Shown: positions 1 through 10,627 of the stretch, in pieces
Layout of the letters: each line of letters starts with the position of its first letter
Position numbering within the stretch: position 1 is the stretch's first letter
NCBI GenBank assembly: GCA_003248315.1
Contig: QKWM01000004.1
Coordinates: 1 to 64,000 of the forward strand
DNA length: 64,000 nt
Reading direction: 5' to 3'
Source: Streptomyces sp. SW4
GTDB taxonomy: Bacteria > Actinomycetota > Actinomycetes > Streptomycetales > Streptomycetaceae
The notes under the pieces: model-generated
The model's input: only the letters and a program-made list of their open reading frames with translations
Told to the model about the DNA's origin: nothing
Database searches by the model: none
Made by a program: the position numbers and the translations under genes

Positions 1-284
1 CGGGCCTGGTCGGCGGCGGGTGCGGGCCGGGGCGGCGCGGGGCGCATCGGGTGCGCCGGGCGGCTCCCCGGCGCGTGTGCCGGGGGCCGGTCCGCGTCGG
101 ACGCGGTGTCCCCCCGGTCGCCGGTGCGCTGCGCGGGGACGCCGGCCGCGCGGGCCGCCGAGGCGAACCGGTCGTCCAGGGAATCGGCCGCGGACGTGGG
201 GCCCGTGTCGCCGTTGGAGTCGTCGTACAGCTCGCGCCACCAGTCGTCCTCGCGGCCGGTGGGCCTTCCCCCCTGCTGGCTCAT
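1..284 (-). CDS. N-terminal part of an unidentified protein (runs off the window)
   Basis: An ATG at 284 opens a frame that starts MSQQGGRPTGREDDWWRELY and continues to the window edge. The first 40 residues are acidic and Trp-rich; the rest is Pro/Ala/Arg-rich and looks like a disordered linker. No catalytic motif lies inside the window. The opening resembles, from memory, N-termini of Streptomyces proteins annotated as PP2C-type phosphatases, but no phosphatase motif is visible. Frame integrity beyond about 60 codons is uncertain because of the frequent base losses in this sequence. It diverges from the regulator at 560. Confidence 0.5.
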   Translation of the reverse strand, partial: MSQQGGRPTGREDDWWRELYDDSNGDTGPTSAADSLDDRFASAARAAGVPAQRTGDRGDTASDADRPPAHAPGSRPAHPMRPAPPRPAPAADQA

Positions 285-400
285 GCCGGTAATTGTCCAC
301 GGGACGGGCGGAGGAAAACGGGGCATCGGGAAAATCCCGGCGGCCGGGAGGCGCGCGACGGCGTGTCGGGTGAGCGGCCGAACGGGCGTACGGCCGGGTC

Positions 401-437
401 GCCGGGCGGTTCCACCCCCACAGGAGAACCGCCCGGC
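401..437. other. 12-bp inverted repeat in a divergent intergenic region
   Basis: GCCGGGCGGTTC (401-412) and its exact complement (426-437) flank a 13-base loop. It lies between two divergent genes, so it is not an ordinary terminator position; it could be an operator or an mRNA 5' structure. The rest of 285-559 shows no gene. Confidence 0.4.
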
Positions 438-559
438 GCGCGGCCACCCTGGCAGACGCACCACCGGAAGCACGATGATGTCGCGAGGCGGGTTTGCGCC
501 GTGGCCGGTTTCCGCCAGGGCCCGCCGCGACGCCGTGACACGGGGAGGGCGAGCGCCGG

Positions 560-1538
560 ATGCTGGGAGTGCTGGGGCTGGAGGAGACGCAGGAGGCGGC
601 CTACGGGCGCTGGTCTCCGTGGGGGCCGCCGACGTCCCCGGCCTGGCCCGGCGGCTGGGGCTCGGCGAGCAGGAGACCGAGCGCGCGCTGCGCCGGCTGG
701 AGCAGAACGGCCTCGCCGCCCAGTCACCGGCCCGCCCGGCCGCTGGGTCGCCGCGCCACCGGCGTGGCGCTGGGCGCGCTGCTCACCCAGCAGCGGCACG
801 AGCTGGAGAAGGCGGAGCTGGCGGCGGCGATGCTGGCCGAGGAGTACCGCGCGGCGACCGCCGAGCCCGCCGTGCACGACCTGGTCGAGGTGGTGACCGG
901 CGCCGCGGCCGTCGCCCAGCGCTTCCTCCAGCTCCAGCTGGGCGCCACCGACGAGGTCTGCGCCCTGGTCACCGCCGCCCCGGTCGCCGTCACCGGCATG
1001 GAGAACCACGCCGAGGAGCAGGCGGCCGGGCGCGGGGTCCGCTACCGGGCGGTGGTGGAACGGGCGGTGCTGGACCTGCCGGACGGCATCACCGAGCTGA
1101 CCGCCGCGCTGGGCCGCGACGAGCAGGTCCGGGTGGTGGAGCGGGTGCCGACCAAGCTGGTCGTCGCCGACCGGGCGCTCGCCCTGGTGCCGCTCACCCC
1201 GCACTCGGCCGAGCCCGCGGCGCTGGTCGTGCACGCCGGCGGCCTGCTGGAGCTGCTGTCCGCGCTGTTCGAGTCGGTGTGGCGGACCGCGCTGCCGCTG
1301 CGGCTCGGCACGTCCGGCGTGACCGAGCAGGGCCCGACGGCCCCGACGGCACCGATCTGGAGATCCTGTCGCTGCTGCTGGCCGGCCTGACCGACGCGAG
1401 CGCCGCCAAGCAGCTCGGCCTGGGCCTGCGCACCGTCCAGCGCCGGGTGAAGCGCCTGATGGAGCTGACGGGCGTGACGACCCGCCTGCAACTGGGCTGG
1501 CACGCCTACGAGCGGGCTGGGTGACCCGCACCCCCTGA
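560..1538 (+). CDS. TrmB-like/LuxR-type HTH transcriptional regulator (frameshifted)
   Basis: The reconstructed protein of about 327 residues has an N-terminal winged-helix region ([20 protein letters not shown]), a central sensor-like domain, and a C-terminal LuxR-type HTH (LTDASAAKQLGLGLRTVQRR). This layout is common in Streptomyces regulators of unknown ligand. The frame changes near 606, 738, 762, 1337 and 1516. Each change is repaired by one G or C; at 1516 an added G converts the early stop at 1522 into an ending WVTRTP with stop at 1536. The ATG at 560 has GGGAGG about 12 bases upstream. The target genes cannot be told from context. Confidence 0.8.
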
Positions 1539-1664
1539 CCGTGGTTACGCAAGTGCCGGACCGCGCGCCCGAAGCGCCTCGCCGGCGTCGGACCGCAAGG
1601 CGCCTCGCCGGTGGACGGCGCCGCCGGACCTGCGCGGTCACCGGGACGGGCGCACCCTGGTCAG

Positions 1665-2147
1665 ATGGGAGTGGTGGACCTCCTGCTGGTCGGCCTGGTC
1701 ATCCTGCTCGGGCTGTGCGGTGTCCTGCTGCCCGGCGTCCCCGGATCGCTGCTGGTGTGGGCGGCGGTCATGTGGTGGGCGCTGAAGGACCCGCGGCCGC
1801 TGTCCTGGGCGGTGCTGGTGGGCGCCACGGTGGTGCTGCTGCTGTCCCAGGCGGTGCGCTGGGCGCTGCCGCCGCGCCGGCTGCGCCCGGGCGGCGCCGA
1901 CGGCCGTCTGATGGCCTACGGGGGCGCCGGCGCGCTCGCCGGTTTCGTGCTGGTCCCGGTGCTGGGCGCCGTCCTCGGTTTCCTCGGCGGTGTCTACCTG
2001 GCCGAACGGATCCGTCTGGGCCGCCACGGTGAGGCGCGGGCGGCGGTCCGCACGACGATGCGCTCGGGCGGCTCCAGCGTGCTGGCGGAGCTGTACGCCT
2101 GCCTGCTGATCACCGGCGCGTGGCTGGGCGCGGTGTTCGCGGGCTGA
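1665..2147 (+). CDS. DUF456 family membrane protein
   Basis: An intact 160-residue protein beginning [20 protein letters not shown]. It is rich in hydrophobic segments: about residues 4-38 (one or two helices around GVPG), 44-62 and 84-112, with a last segment near 140-158. The short size, the early LPGVPG loop and the Gly-rich third helix fit the DUF456 membrane family, whose function is unknown. It converges on ogt and overlaps the last 38 bases of that gene on the other strand. Confidence 0.8.
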   Translation: MGVVDLLLVGLVILLGLCGVLLPGVPGSLLVWAAVMWWALKDPRPLSWAVLVGATVVLLLSQAVRWALPPRRLRPGGADGRLMAYGGAGALAGFVLVPVLGAVLGFLGGVYLAERIRLGRHGEARAAVRTTMRSGGSSVLAELYACLLITGAWLGAVFAG

Positions 2148-2684
2148 CGGGCTCGTCGTTCCCGGCGCGGGGCCGGCGCCCCGGGCCTCGGCGCAGTACG
2201 CCCTCCAGCGTCAGCAGCCGTGTCTTGCGGTCCAGCCCGCCCGCGTAGCCCGTCAGGGATCCGTCGGCGCCGATCACCCGGTGGCAGGGCGCAGGATCAG
2301 CAGCGGGTTGGCGCCGATCGCCCCGCCGACGGCCCGTACCGCGGGCCGGGAGGCGCCGATGCGGGCGGCGATCTCCCCGTACGTCGTCGTCGCCCCGTAG
2401 GGCACGGTGTCGAGGGCCTCCCACACGCGGGTGCGGAAGGGCGTGCCCTCGGCGCGCAGCGGCAGGCGGAACTCCTTGCGTTCCCCGGCGAAGTAGGCGC
2501 CGAGCTGCTCGGCGGCCTCCCGGAACGGGCCGGGGTCGCGCCGCCAGTCGTCCTGGACGACGCGCCCGCCCTTCTGCCCGGGCACGGACAGGGAGGTCAG
2601 CGCGCCGGCCGGGTCGGCGGTGAGCAGGAGCGTGCCGAGGGGGCTGTCCAGCTCGGTCCAGTACGTGGTCGGGTGCGGGGCCAT
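2110..2684 (-). CDS. ogt: Methylated-DNA-[protein]-cysteine S-methyltransferase (frameshifted)
   Basis: This DNA repair protein removes O6-alkyl groups from guanine by transferring them to its own cysteine. The C-terminal half carries the helix-turn-helix region ([18 protein letters not shown]), then NPLLIL and, after one frame change near 2283, the PCHRVIG active-site motif with the acceptor Cys, followed by GYAGGLDRK. One extra C in GCGCCC (giving ILRPCHRVIG) restores about 191 residues, normal for Ogt plus a short tail. The ATG at 2684 overlaps the stop of the Ada-AlkA gene by one base, so the two are translationally coupled. It was probably induced with that gene in response to alkylation damage (inference). 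Confidence 0.88.
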
Positions 2685-4069
2685 CACTGCTCCACCTCTC
2701 CTGCTGCGCGCAGGTGTTCGAGGGCGTACGAGCGCCAGGGGCGCCAGCTGTCGGGACGTCCGTGCCGGGCGGCGCGACGTCCGGGTCGCCGAGGGCACGG
2801 GCACGGATCTCGGCGGCCGTCCGGGCGTCCAGGCCGGGCACGGCGAGCAGCGCCTGCTGCGCGTCGTCCCGGTCGGCGCCCGGGTCGAGGCGTACGGCGC
2901 CGTCGGCGAGGGCGGCGGTGAGCGCGCCCAGGGTGCCGTCGGGCTCCGCGCCGGCGAGGACGGCCGGTTCGGGGAAGAGGTGGGTGAGGCCGCCGCAGGG
3001 GGCGTCGAGGGCCTTGCCGTACCGCTGGACCAGCCGTCCGGCCGCGGCCGGGCCCACCAGCGCCCGTACCGCCAGTTCCTCGGGGTCGGCGGCGCCCGGT
3101 GCGCGCAGGCCGGGCCGGGCGGCGACCAGCGGGGCGAGCCGGGGTCGGCGCCCAGCCGTTCGTCGACGGCGTACGGGTCGGCGTCGAGGTCGAACAGCCG
3201 GCGCAGCCGCTGCGCGGCGGTCGTCAGATCGCGGAGGTCGGTGAGGTGCAGCCGGGCGTCGAGCCAGCCGCCGCTGCCGCTCCTCGGGGTGCCCGGCCGT
3301 TCGTCGACGGCGACGACGCCGGTGCCGTAGGGCAGGCGCAGGGTGCGCCGGTAGACGCGGCGGCCGGGCGGGCCGCTCACCTCCTCGATGCCGGCGACGG
3401 CCTCCCGCTGGAGCCGGTCGAAGACGGGTCCCGCCTGGTAGGGGCCCCGGTGGGCGAGCCGCAGCGGGATTCCGGCGGACGGGCTCCCGGTGGGGCGGGC
3501 CGAGCCGGCACCGCGGGGTGCCGCGGCGCGCAGGGCGCTGGGGTGGCCGCGTACACGGCCCTGATCGTGTCGTTGAACTGCCGGACACTGGCGAATCCGG
3601 ACGCGAAGGCGATCTCGGTGACCGGCATGCCGGTGGTCTGGAGCAGGACCCGGGCGGTGTGCGCCCGCTGGGCGCGGGCCAGTGCCACGGGCCCGGCGCC
3701 CAGCTCGGCGGTCAGCTGCCGCTGCACCTGCCGGGCGCTGTAGCCGAGCCGCGCGGCGAGCCCGGCGACGCCCTCGCGGTCGACCACGCCGTCGCCGATC
3801 AGCCGCATGGCCCGGCCGACGACGTCCGCGCGGACGTTCCAGTCGGCCGAGCCCGGCACGGCGTCGGGCCGGCAGCGGCGGCAGGCCCGGAAGCCCGAGC
3901 CCTGCGCGGCGGCGGCCGTCGCGAAGAACCGCACGTTGCGCCGCTTGGGGGTGACCGCCGGGCAGCTGGGCCGGCAGTAGATGCCGGTCGTCTCGACGGC
4001 GAAGAAGAACGCGCCGTCGAACCGGGCGTCCCTGCTGCGTACGGCCTCGTACCTGCTGTCCTCGTCCAT
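2684..4069 (-). CDS. alkA: Ada-AlkA fusion: AraC-type activator with 3-methyladenine DNA glycosylase (frameshifted)
   Basis: Domains in order: an Ada zinc/methyl-acceptor domain (about residues 1-75; [10 protein letters not shown] holds the acceptor Cys, then [10 protein letters not shown]), an AraC HTH (about 80-185; [17 protein letters not shown] and [15 protein letters not shown]), an AlkA N-terminal domain and a HhH-GPD glycosylase domain ([17 protein letters not shown]). It ends [16 protein letters not shown]. Frames change three times (near 3520, 3140 and 2750), each fixed by one base. Total about 462 residues, usual for actinobacterial fusions. The start at 4069 ([10 protein letters not shown]) was chosen because it matches the family start; an upstream ATG at 4123 is possible. 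It senses phosphate methylation and excises alkylated bases. It forms an operon with ogt. Confidence 0.88.
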
Positions 4070-4185
4070 CACAGGGTCCAGTCTCCGCCAGTCCCGGACC
4101 CGGGGCTGGCGGAAATCGGACATGGCGTCGGGACCGGCCCGCCGGCGGGGGACGGGCGGCCCCGGTCCGCCGCCGGCGGGTGCGC

Positions 4186-5276
4186 TCAGCGGTGGCGTCC
4201 GCGCTTGGCCTCCATCGCCGCCCTGCCCTCGGCGCCCCGGCGCTTCCATTCCTTGCGGATCTCGGCGCGCATCCGGGCGTCGGTCTTGGCGACGATGCGC
4301 TGGTTCTCCCGCAGCAGCTTGCGGTAGCTCTCCAGCCGCCGCACGGGCAGCTCGCCGCTGTCGACGGCGGCGAGCACCGCGCAGCCGGGCTCGGCCTGGT
4401 GGGCGCAGTCGTGGAACCGGCAGTCCCGGCCAGCTCCTCGATCTCCGCGAAGACCTGCCCGACGCCGCTGCCGGCGTCCCACAGGCCGACGCCGCGCAGC
4501 CCGGGCGTGTCGATCAGCACGCCCCCGCCGGGCAGGGCGAGCAGGTTGCGGGTGGTGGTGGTGTGCCGTCCCTTGCCGTCGACCTCCCGGACGGCCCGCA
4601 CGTCCATGACGTCCGCGCCGAGGAGGGCGTTGGCCAGCGTGGACTTGCCGGCGCCGGACTGCCCGAGCAGCACCGCCGTGCCGCCGGAGACGATCGCGGC
4701 GAGGACGTCGACGCCCTCTCCCCGCGCGGCGCTGACGGTCAGCACCGGCACGCCGGGCGCGGTCGTCTCCACGTCCTGCACGAGGTGGCCGAGGGTGACC
4801 GGGTCGGGCACGAGGTCGGCCTTGGTGAGCACGACCAGGGGCTGCGCCCCGGACTCCCAGGCGAGCGCGAGGAAGCGTTCGACGCGGGCGAGATCGAGTT
4901 CGGCGGCGAGGGACACGGCGACGACGGCGTGGTCGACGTTGGCCGCGAGGATCTGTCCCTCGGAGCGCTTGGAGGAGGTGGAGCGGACGAACGCGGTGCG
5001 CCGCGGCAGGCAGGCGCGCACATAGCGGGGGGTGCCGCCGGGCTCGACGGCGGCCCAGTCGCCGGTGCACACCACCCGCAGCGGATCGTGCGGGGTGACG
5101 AACGCGGTGTCGGCGCGCACGACGCCGTCGGCGGTGATCACGTCGCACTGTCCGCGGTCGACGCGGACGACCCGGCCCGGGAGCAGGCCCTCGGCGGCGT
5201 ACGGGGCGAACGCGTCGGCCCAGTCGTCGTCCCAGCCGTAGGGAGCGAGCGCGGAGGAAACGGTGGAGGAAGTCAA
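4186..5276 (-). CDS. rsgA: Small ribosomal subunit biogenesis GTPase RsgA (one frameshift)
   Basis: A circularly permuted GTPase that acts late in 30S assembly. An OB-fold (about residues 30-100) precedes the G domain: G4-like TKAD, then the P-loop [10 protein letters not shown]3-like DTPGLRG, and a C-terminal zinc site (CRFHDCAH). This motif order, G4 before G1, is diagnostic of the family. The frame changes near 4430; GCCGGGACTGC needs one G to give [11 protein letters not shown]. About 363 residues. The ATG at 5276 starts [19 protein letters not shown]. It lies 48 bases after the short ORF at 5325-5399 on the same strand, so the two may share a transcript. Confidence 0.9.
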
Positions 5277-5324
5277 CGGTGACCCTTCACAGGGTGGCCC
5301 CGGCGCTGTGTGTGGACGGTGAGG

Positions 5325-5399
5325 TCAGCCGGCGGCCACGGAGGCGGACTTGATGGATCGCTGAATGCGGGCAGCGCCCGCCGTCGCGGTGACAGCCAT
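5325..5399 (-). CDS. Unannotated 24-codon ORF next to a radical SAM gene
   Basis: ATG at 5399 to TGA at 5325 encodes 24 residues, starting MAVTATAGAARI and ending SIKSASVAAG. A near-perfect ribosome binding site, GAGGAGGT, sits seven bases before the ATG; that is better than most neighbours and is the main evidence for translation. The peptide is basic (two Arg, one Lys), Ala/Ser/Thr-rich, with no Cys, Trp, Tyr or acidic residue. It follows the radical SAM gene by about 100 bases, after a stable hairpin, and precedes rsgA by 48 bases. It could be a RiPP-like substrate, a leader peptide for rsgA, or an independent small protein. I recognise no family. Confidence 0.5.
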   Translation of the reverse strand: MAVTATAGAARIQRSIKSASVAAG

Positions 5400-5455
5400 C
5401 GGTCGACACCTCCTCGTCCTCGTATGTGCCCGGCTCGGAACACCCGGAACTCTAG

Positions 5456-5477
5456 GGCGCCCCGCGCACGGGGCGCC
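5456..5477. terminator. Hairpin terminator-like element after the radical SAM gene
   Basis: GGCGCCCCG (5456-5464), loop CGCA, and the exact complement (5469-5477). It lies 25 bases past the stop of the radical SAM gene on the minus strand. A TTTTT run (5483-5487) lies on the plus-strand side. It probably ends or attenuates the radical SAM transcript before the small ORF. Confidence 0.5.
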
Positions 5478-5501
5478 ACCCGTTTTTCCGCACCCGCCGG
5501 G

Positions 5502-6820
5502 TCAGGCCTCCACGGGCTCGTCCGCGGGGAGGCTGTCCATGAAGGAGCTGACCGAGAAGACGGCGTTGCCGGCGCCGGGCGGGCCGTAGCCGGGGGCGAG
5601 GACAGGCCGAAGTCCTCCATGGTCTGGCGGTACGCCTGCAGGAGGCGGATGTGGTACTCCAGCGGGGCGCCCTGCGGGTTGGCCTTGCCGAGGGGCGTCG
5701 TCGGCTCCGGGCACCAGGTGGTGAACCGGGGCGTGATGCCGTGCGACATGAAGAAGCGCAGGCCCTCGGTGGTGGAGGCGATGGCCTCGTCGACCGTCTT
5801 GAAGCCGAACGGCTCGGCCATCTCCACGCCCGCGACGAAGTTCGGGATGACGTTGCGGGCGCCGAAGACCTCGGCGGAGTCGAGGATGCGGCGGTGCCAC
5901 TCGTCGCGGCCGACGTACCGCTCCTTGCCGGGGCAGTACATCTTGAACAGGTACTCGTCCCACACCTCGTAGTTGGGGTGGTAGATCTGCACGCCGTAGT
6001 CCTTGAAGCGCTGCACGTCGTCCTTGGGCAGCGCCTGGGCGACGACCTTGCCGATCCAGCGGCCGGGGAAGCGCTCCTCGATGGCCTTGGCGTAGTGGCC
6101 GTAGAAGTCGGCCTCGTCGCGCCCCGAGACCGTCTTGGTGATGGCGCCGCCGGTGAGGGTGTAGGCGGTGGAGGCCTTCGCCGTGTCGTACCGGTCGATG
6201 ATCTCCAGGGCCTCCAGCACCTCCTCGACGTCCTTGACGCCGGTGTAGGGCCGGCCGGCCGCCTTGTGCTGGCGCCAGTTGTGATTGATGTCGCAGTACT
6301 GGCACTCCTCCTTGGCGCCGAAGTACTGGCAGACCCGGAAGACGGTCAGGTAGATCAGGTAGCCCCACTGGATCGTCGGGGCGACCTCCATGACCGACTT
6401 CCCGTTGGACAGGGTGTGCCGGTAGTACTCGGGCATGGGCGGCACGCCGACGTCGGCGATGCGCCGGCCGTCGAGGTAGAGCCCGAGCACACCCTCGTCG
6501 TTCGCGGCGACCCGGTAGGGGGAGGACGGGTTCACCCGGACCGAGACGACCGTGCGGCGCAGGTCGTAGGGGCCGCCGGTGAGGATGATCTCCTCGGGCG
6601 GCCGGCGCAGCGCGGCCTCGCCCAGCTCCGGCAGGGTGCCGTGGTCGAAGGAGAAGATGAAGTACGACTTCGGCTTGACCTCGCCGTCCTCATTGTCGCT
6701 GAGGGCGGACGCGTCGAAGGCGACCCCGCCGCGGAGCAGGTCCTCCTTGAAGACGGCTTCCCGCGGCACGTGCGGAAAGCGCTCCATCAGATCCTCGACC
6801 AGCGCGGTACGGCTGCCCAT
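5502..6820 (-). CDS. Uncharacterised radical SAM enzyme with a CX8CX2C cluster motif (one frameshift)
   Basis: About 439 residues. A roughly 160-residue N-terminal region precedes the core. The cluster-binding motif is VCQYFGAKEECQYCDINHNW: the last two Cys are spaced CxxC as in canonical radical SAM enzymes, but the first is eight residues away rather than three. TLTGGAITK follows, a candidate for the SAM-contacting GGE-like motif. No SPASM Cys cluster or peptide-recognition domain is visible. The frame changes near 5597, after which the protein ends SVSSFMDSLPADEPVEA. The ATG at 6820 has GGAGGAG eight bases upstream. Radical SAM enzymes reductively cleave S-adenosylmethionine to start radical chemistry; the substrate here is unknown. 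Confidence 0.8.
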
Positions 6821-6913
6821 CCCGTGTCTCCTCCCGGTTCCAGGCGTTCGACTTCTCACGGTATGCCCCCGCCCGCGCCCGCCCCGCGGCGGGTCCCCCG
6901 GCCCGCCCGGTAG

Positions 6914-8209
<1,296 letters not shown>

Positions 8210-8221
8210 CCCGCCGCTGCC

Positions 8222-8771
8222 TCAGTGGTCCGCGCAGCACGGGGTGGGGTCGGGGAACTCGAACGGCACCAGGGTGCCGCCCGCGGCGGGCGTCGCGGCC
8301 AGGACCAGGCGCCGTCCTGCCACTGCGGGCGGACATGGCCGCGGGTCACCAGCCGGGTGCCGCCGGGCGGCGGCCCGGGGGTGCCCAGGACGGTCACGCG
8401 GTCGATCGCGGAGCGGGCGAGCAGCTCCGCGACCGTCAGCGTGCCGGTGAGCGCCTCGGCGCCGGGGTAGAGGACGGCGCGGCCGGAGGCGTCCGGGCCG
8501 TGTCGGACAGCGCGTACCCGCGGCCGGCGAGCTTTGCGCGGGCCGCGGCCAGGACGGGCTCCGACGCCACCGTGAGGGACAGCGCGATCCGCGGCCGGTC
8601 GCCCCGCACCAGGTGCGTGCAGCCGAACGTACCCTCGGGGAGGGCGAGTTCGGCCGCCAGCGACCGGAGCAGGTGGTCGGCCTCGCGCAGATCCGTGACT
8701 GCGGTGTCGATGCCGACGACGTACGACGGCGAGGAGACCGGCGGGGACGCCGGGGGCGGCTCGGTGGTCAC
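8222..8771 (-). CDS. Hypothetical protein coupled to the PHP phosphoesterase (frameshifted)
   Basis: GTG at 8771 overlaps the stop of the PHP gene (GTGA), so translation is coupled. The reconstructed product of about 182 residues opens with a Pro/Ser stretch, then SYVVGIDTAVTDLREADHLL, CTHLVRGDRPRIALSLTV, LTVAELLARSAIDRVTVLG and ends FPDPTPCCADH. Frames change near 8500 and 8315, one base each. No signal peptide or membrane helix. I do not recognise a family. The C-terminal CysCys-x-x-His could bind metal. The tight overlap suggests a joint role with the phosphoesterase. Confidence 0.65.
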
Positions 8772-10491
8772 GACGGCAGGACCCACACCGGGTTGGAGTA
8801 GAACCACAGGTCGCGCCACGGGTCGGCGTCGCCGACGACGTCGAGGGCGGGGCCCGCCGGGTCGACGGCCGCGCCCATCGCGCCGGGGGCCGACCGGTTG
8901 CCGTCGGTGCCGCGCAGCCGGACGTAGAGCGGCCGGTCGACACGGCCGAGGTCGTAGCGCAGCCGCACGGTGCCGGTGGACTCGTTCACCTCGTAGGACT
9001 CGACGACCCGGGCGGTGGGCGCGGTGAAGGTGTCCTTGTCGGCGGCCTCGCCGGTGACGTCGCCCTGGATGACGTCGACGCGGGCCAGCGTCGGCCGGAA
9101 CCCGGCCCAGTTCGGGCCGCCGGCGAGGGCGACGTCCACGGTCAGGGTGACCTTCGTGCCCTTCGCGACGTGGAGCGCGCCGCCGAGCGTCGCCCAGCGG
9201 CCGCCGCCCGTCATCCGGACGTCGAGGCCGCTGATGAGCTGCCCGTGGTCGACCCAGATCCGGCCGGCGCGGATGCCGTCCATCACGGCGGCGTAGGAGA
9301 AGCCGTCGGCGCCGACGTGGGTGCGGCTGTACTGGCCGGGCCAGAAGTCGCCGGCGCCGATGTCGATGCGCCCGCCGTACACCGGGTCCGGGTACCGGCC
9401 GTCGGCGGCGAAGTCGCCGCCGGGGCCGCGCACGGCCGTGTCGCCGTAGACCTGGTGGGAGTCGGAGTTGGCGGTGATCCACCAGGGCTTGCCCTCGGCG
9501 AGCAGGCTGTCCCACAGGCCGCCGACGGTGGCGGTCATCCAGTCGAAGCCGCCCCAGGTGCGGTAGCTCTCCAGCGGGTAGCCGGGGAAGGAGTGGGGGC
9601 CGGGGCCGCCGTCGTAGATGCCGCGGGCGCCGCCGGGGCCGAGCGGCTTCGGGAGCCCGGCGGCCTGGTGGCCGGGGGCGCCCTCGAAACCGACGGCGAT
9701 CTGCCGCTGCCCCGGGGTGGCGTCGCGCCAGGCGCGGATCTCGTGCGGGGAGTCGATGCCCTTGCGGGCCGGGTGGTTGGCCAGCATCAGGGCGTCCCGG
9801 ACCGTGCGCCGCCGCACCTGCTCGGCGAGGAAGGCCAGGCCCGCGACGGCCAGCGCCTCGTTGGCGGGCGTCGAGGCGGTGGCGCCCTTGACGCCGCCGT
9901 CGTAGTCGGTCTCGAACTGCTTGAGCACGTCGACCTCGTGGCGGCCGGGGTGGACGAAGACCGTGCCGTGCTCGGCCGCGGGGATGTTCCACTCCAGGCC
10001 CTGGAAGACGAGGGTGTCCCGGTGCGCGTCGCGGGCCTCGCGGATGTCCGGGTTGACCTTCTCCACGCCGATCCTGGCGTGCGTGGCGCTGCCGTGGTCG
10101 GTGATGACCAGCCAGTCCATGCCGTGCCGGGCGCCCTGGCGGACCTGGTCGACGACGCGGTACTTGCCGTCGCTGCTGTACTGCGTGTGGATGTGGTGGT
10201 CGCCGGCGAGCCACAGGAACCCCTTGCCGCGCCGCTGCCGGCCGCGCTCGGCGGCCGCCGCGGGCGCGGAACCGGCCTGGGCGAGGACGCCGCCGGCCGC
10301 GAGACCGGCACCGAGCAGGCCGGCGCGCCGCAGCAGGGAGCGGCGCGAACGCTGCTCGGGGGTCAGCGCGTCGTCGGGACGGACGTGTCGAAGGCGGCGG
10401 GGAGGGGGGCCGTCTCCTGGTGCCCGTGATGGTGGCCGTGGCCGTCGTGGCCGTGCCCGTGTCCGTGGTGGTGCGCGTGCCCGTGTCCCAT
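8768..10491 (-). CDS. Tat-exported PHP-domain phosphoesterase with a His-rich N-terminus (one frameshift)
   Basis: About 574 residues. The first 25 residues alternate His and Gly (MGHGHAHHHGHGHGHDG, about 12 His), followed by a twin-arginine signal (RRSLLRRAGLLGAGLAAGG). The mature part has PHP metal motifs: AGDHHIHTQYSSDGK, VITDHGSATH, GLEWNIP, ANHPARKG and TANSDSHQ. A beta-rich C-terminal region follows. PHP domains bind two or three metal ions and hydrolyse phosphoesters; the exact substrate is unknown. One frame change near 10379 (GTCCGTCCC needs one C) joins the His stretch to the Tat signal. The ATG at 10491 is preceded by GGGAGG. The His stretch may gather Zn, Mn or Ni for the metallo-site before folding (inference). 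Confidence 0.82.
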
Positions 10492-10627
10492 GGTGTGCCT
10501 CCCCTAGTGCCGCGGCCTTCTCGCGGCTGCCGTCCGCGGCGCGTGGTGGCCGCGTGGGGAGGATCGACGCGAAAGATGAACCTTGAACGACCGGGGTGTG
10601 AGGGCCGGATGCCGCGGACGCGGCGGA

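Noticed and set aside
2684..5276. One 1,000-codon minus-strand frame fusing RsgA with Ada-AlkA and Ogt
   Set aside because: The frame is continuous by chance through frameshifts. Family motifs show three separate genes with their own starts and stops.
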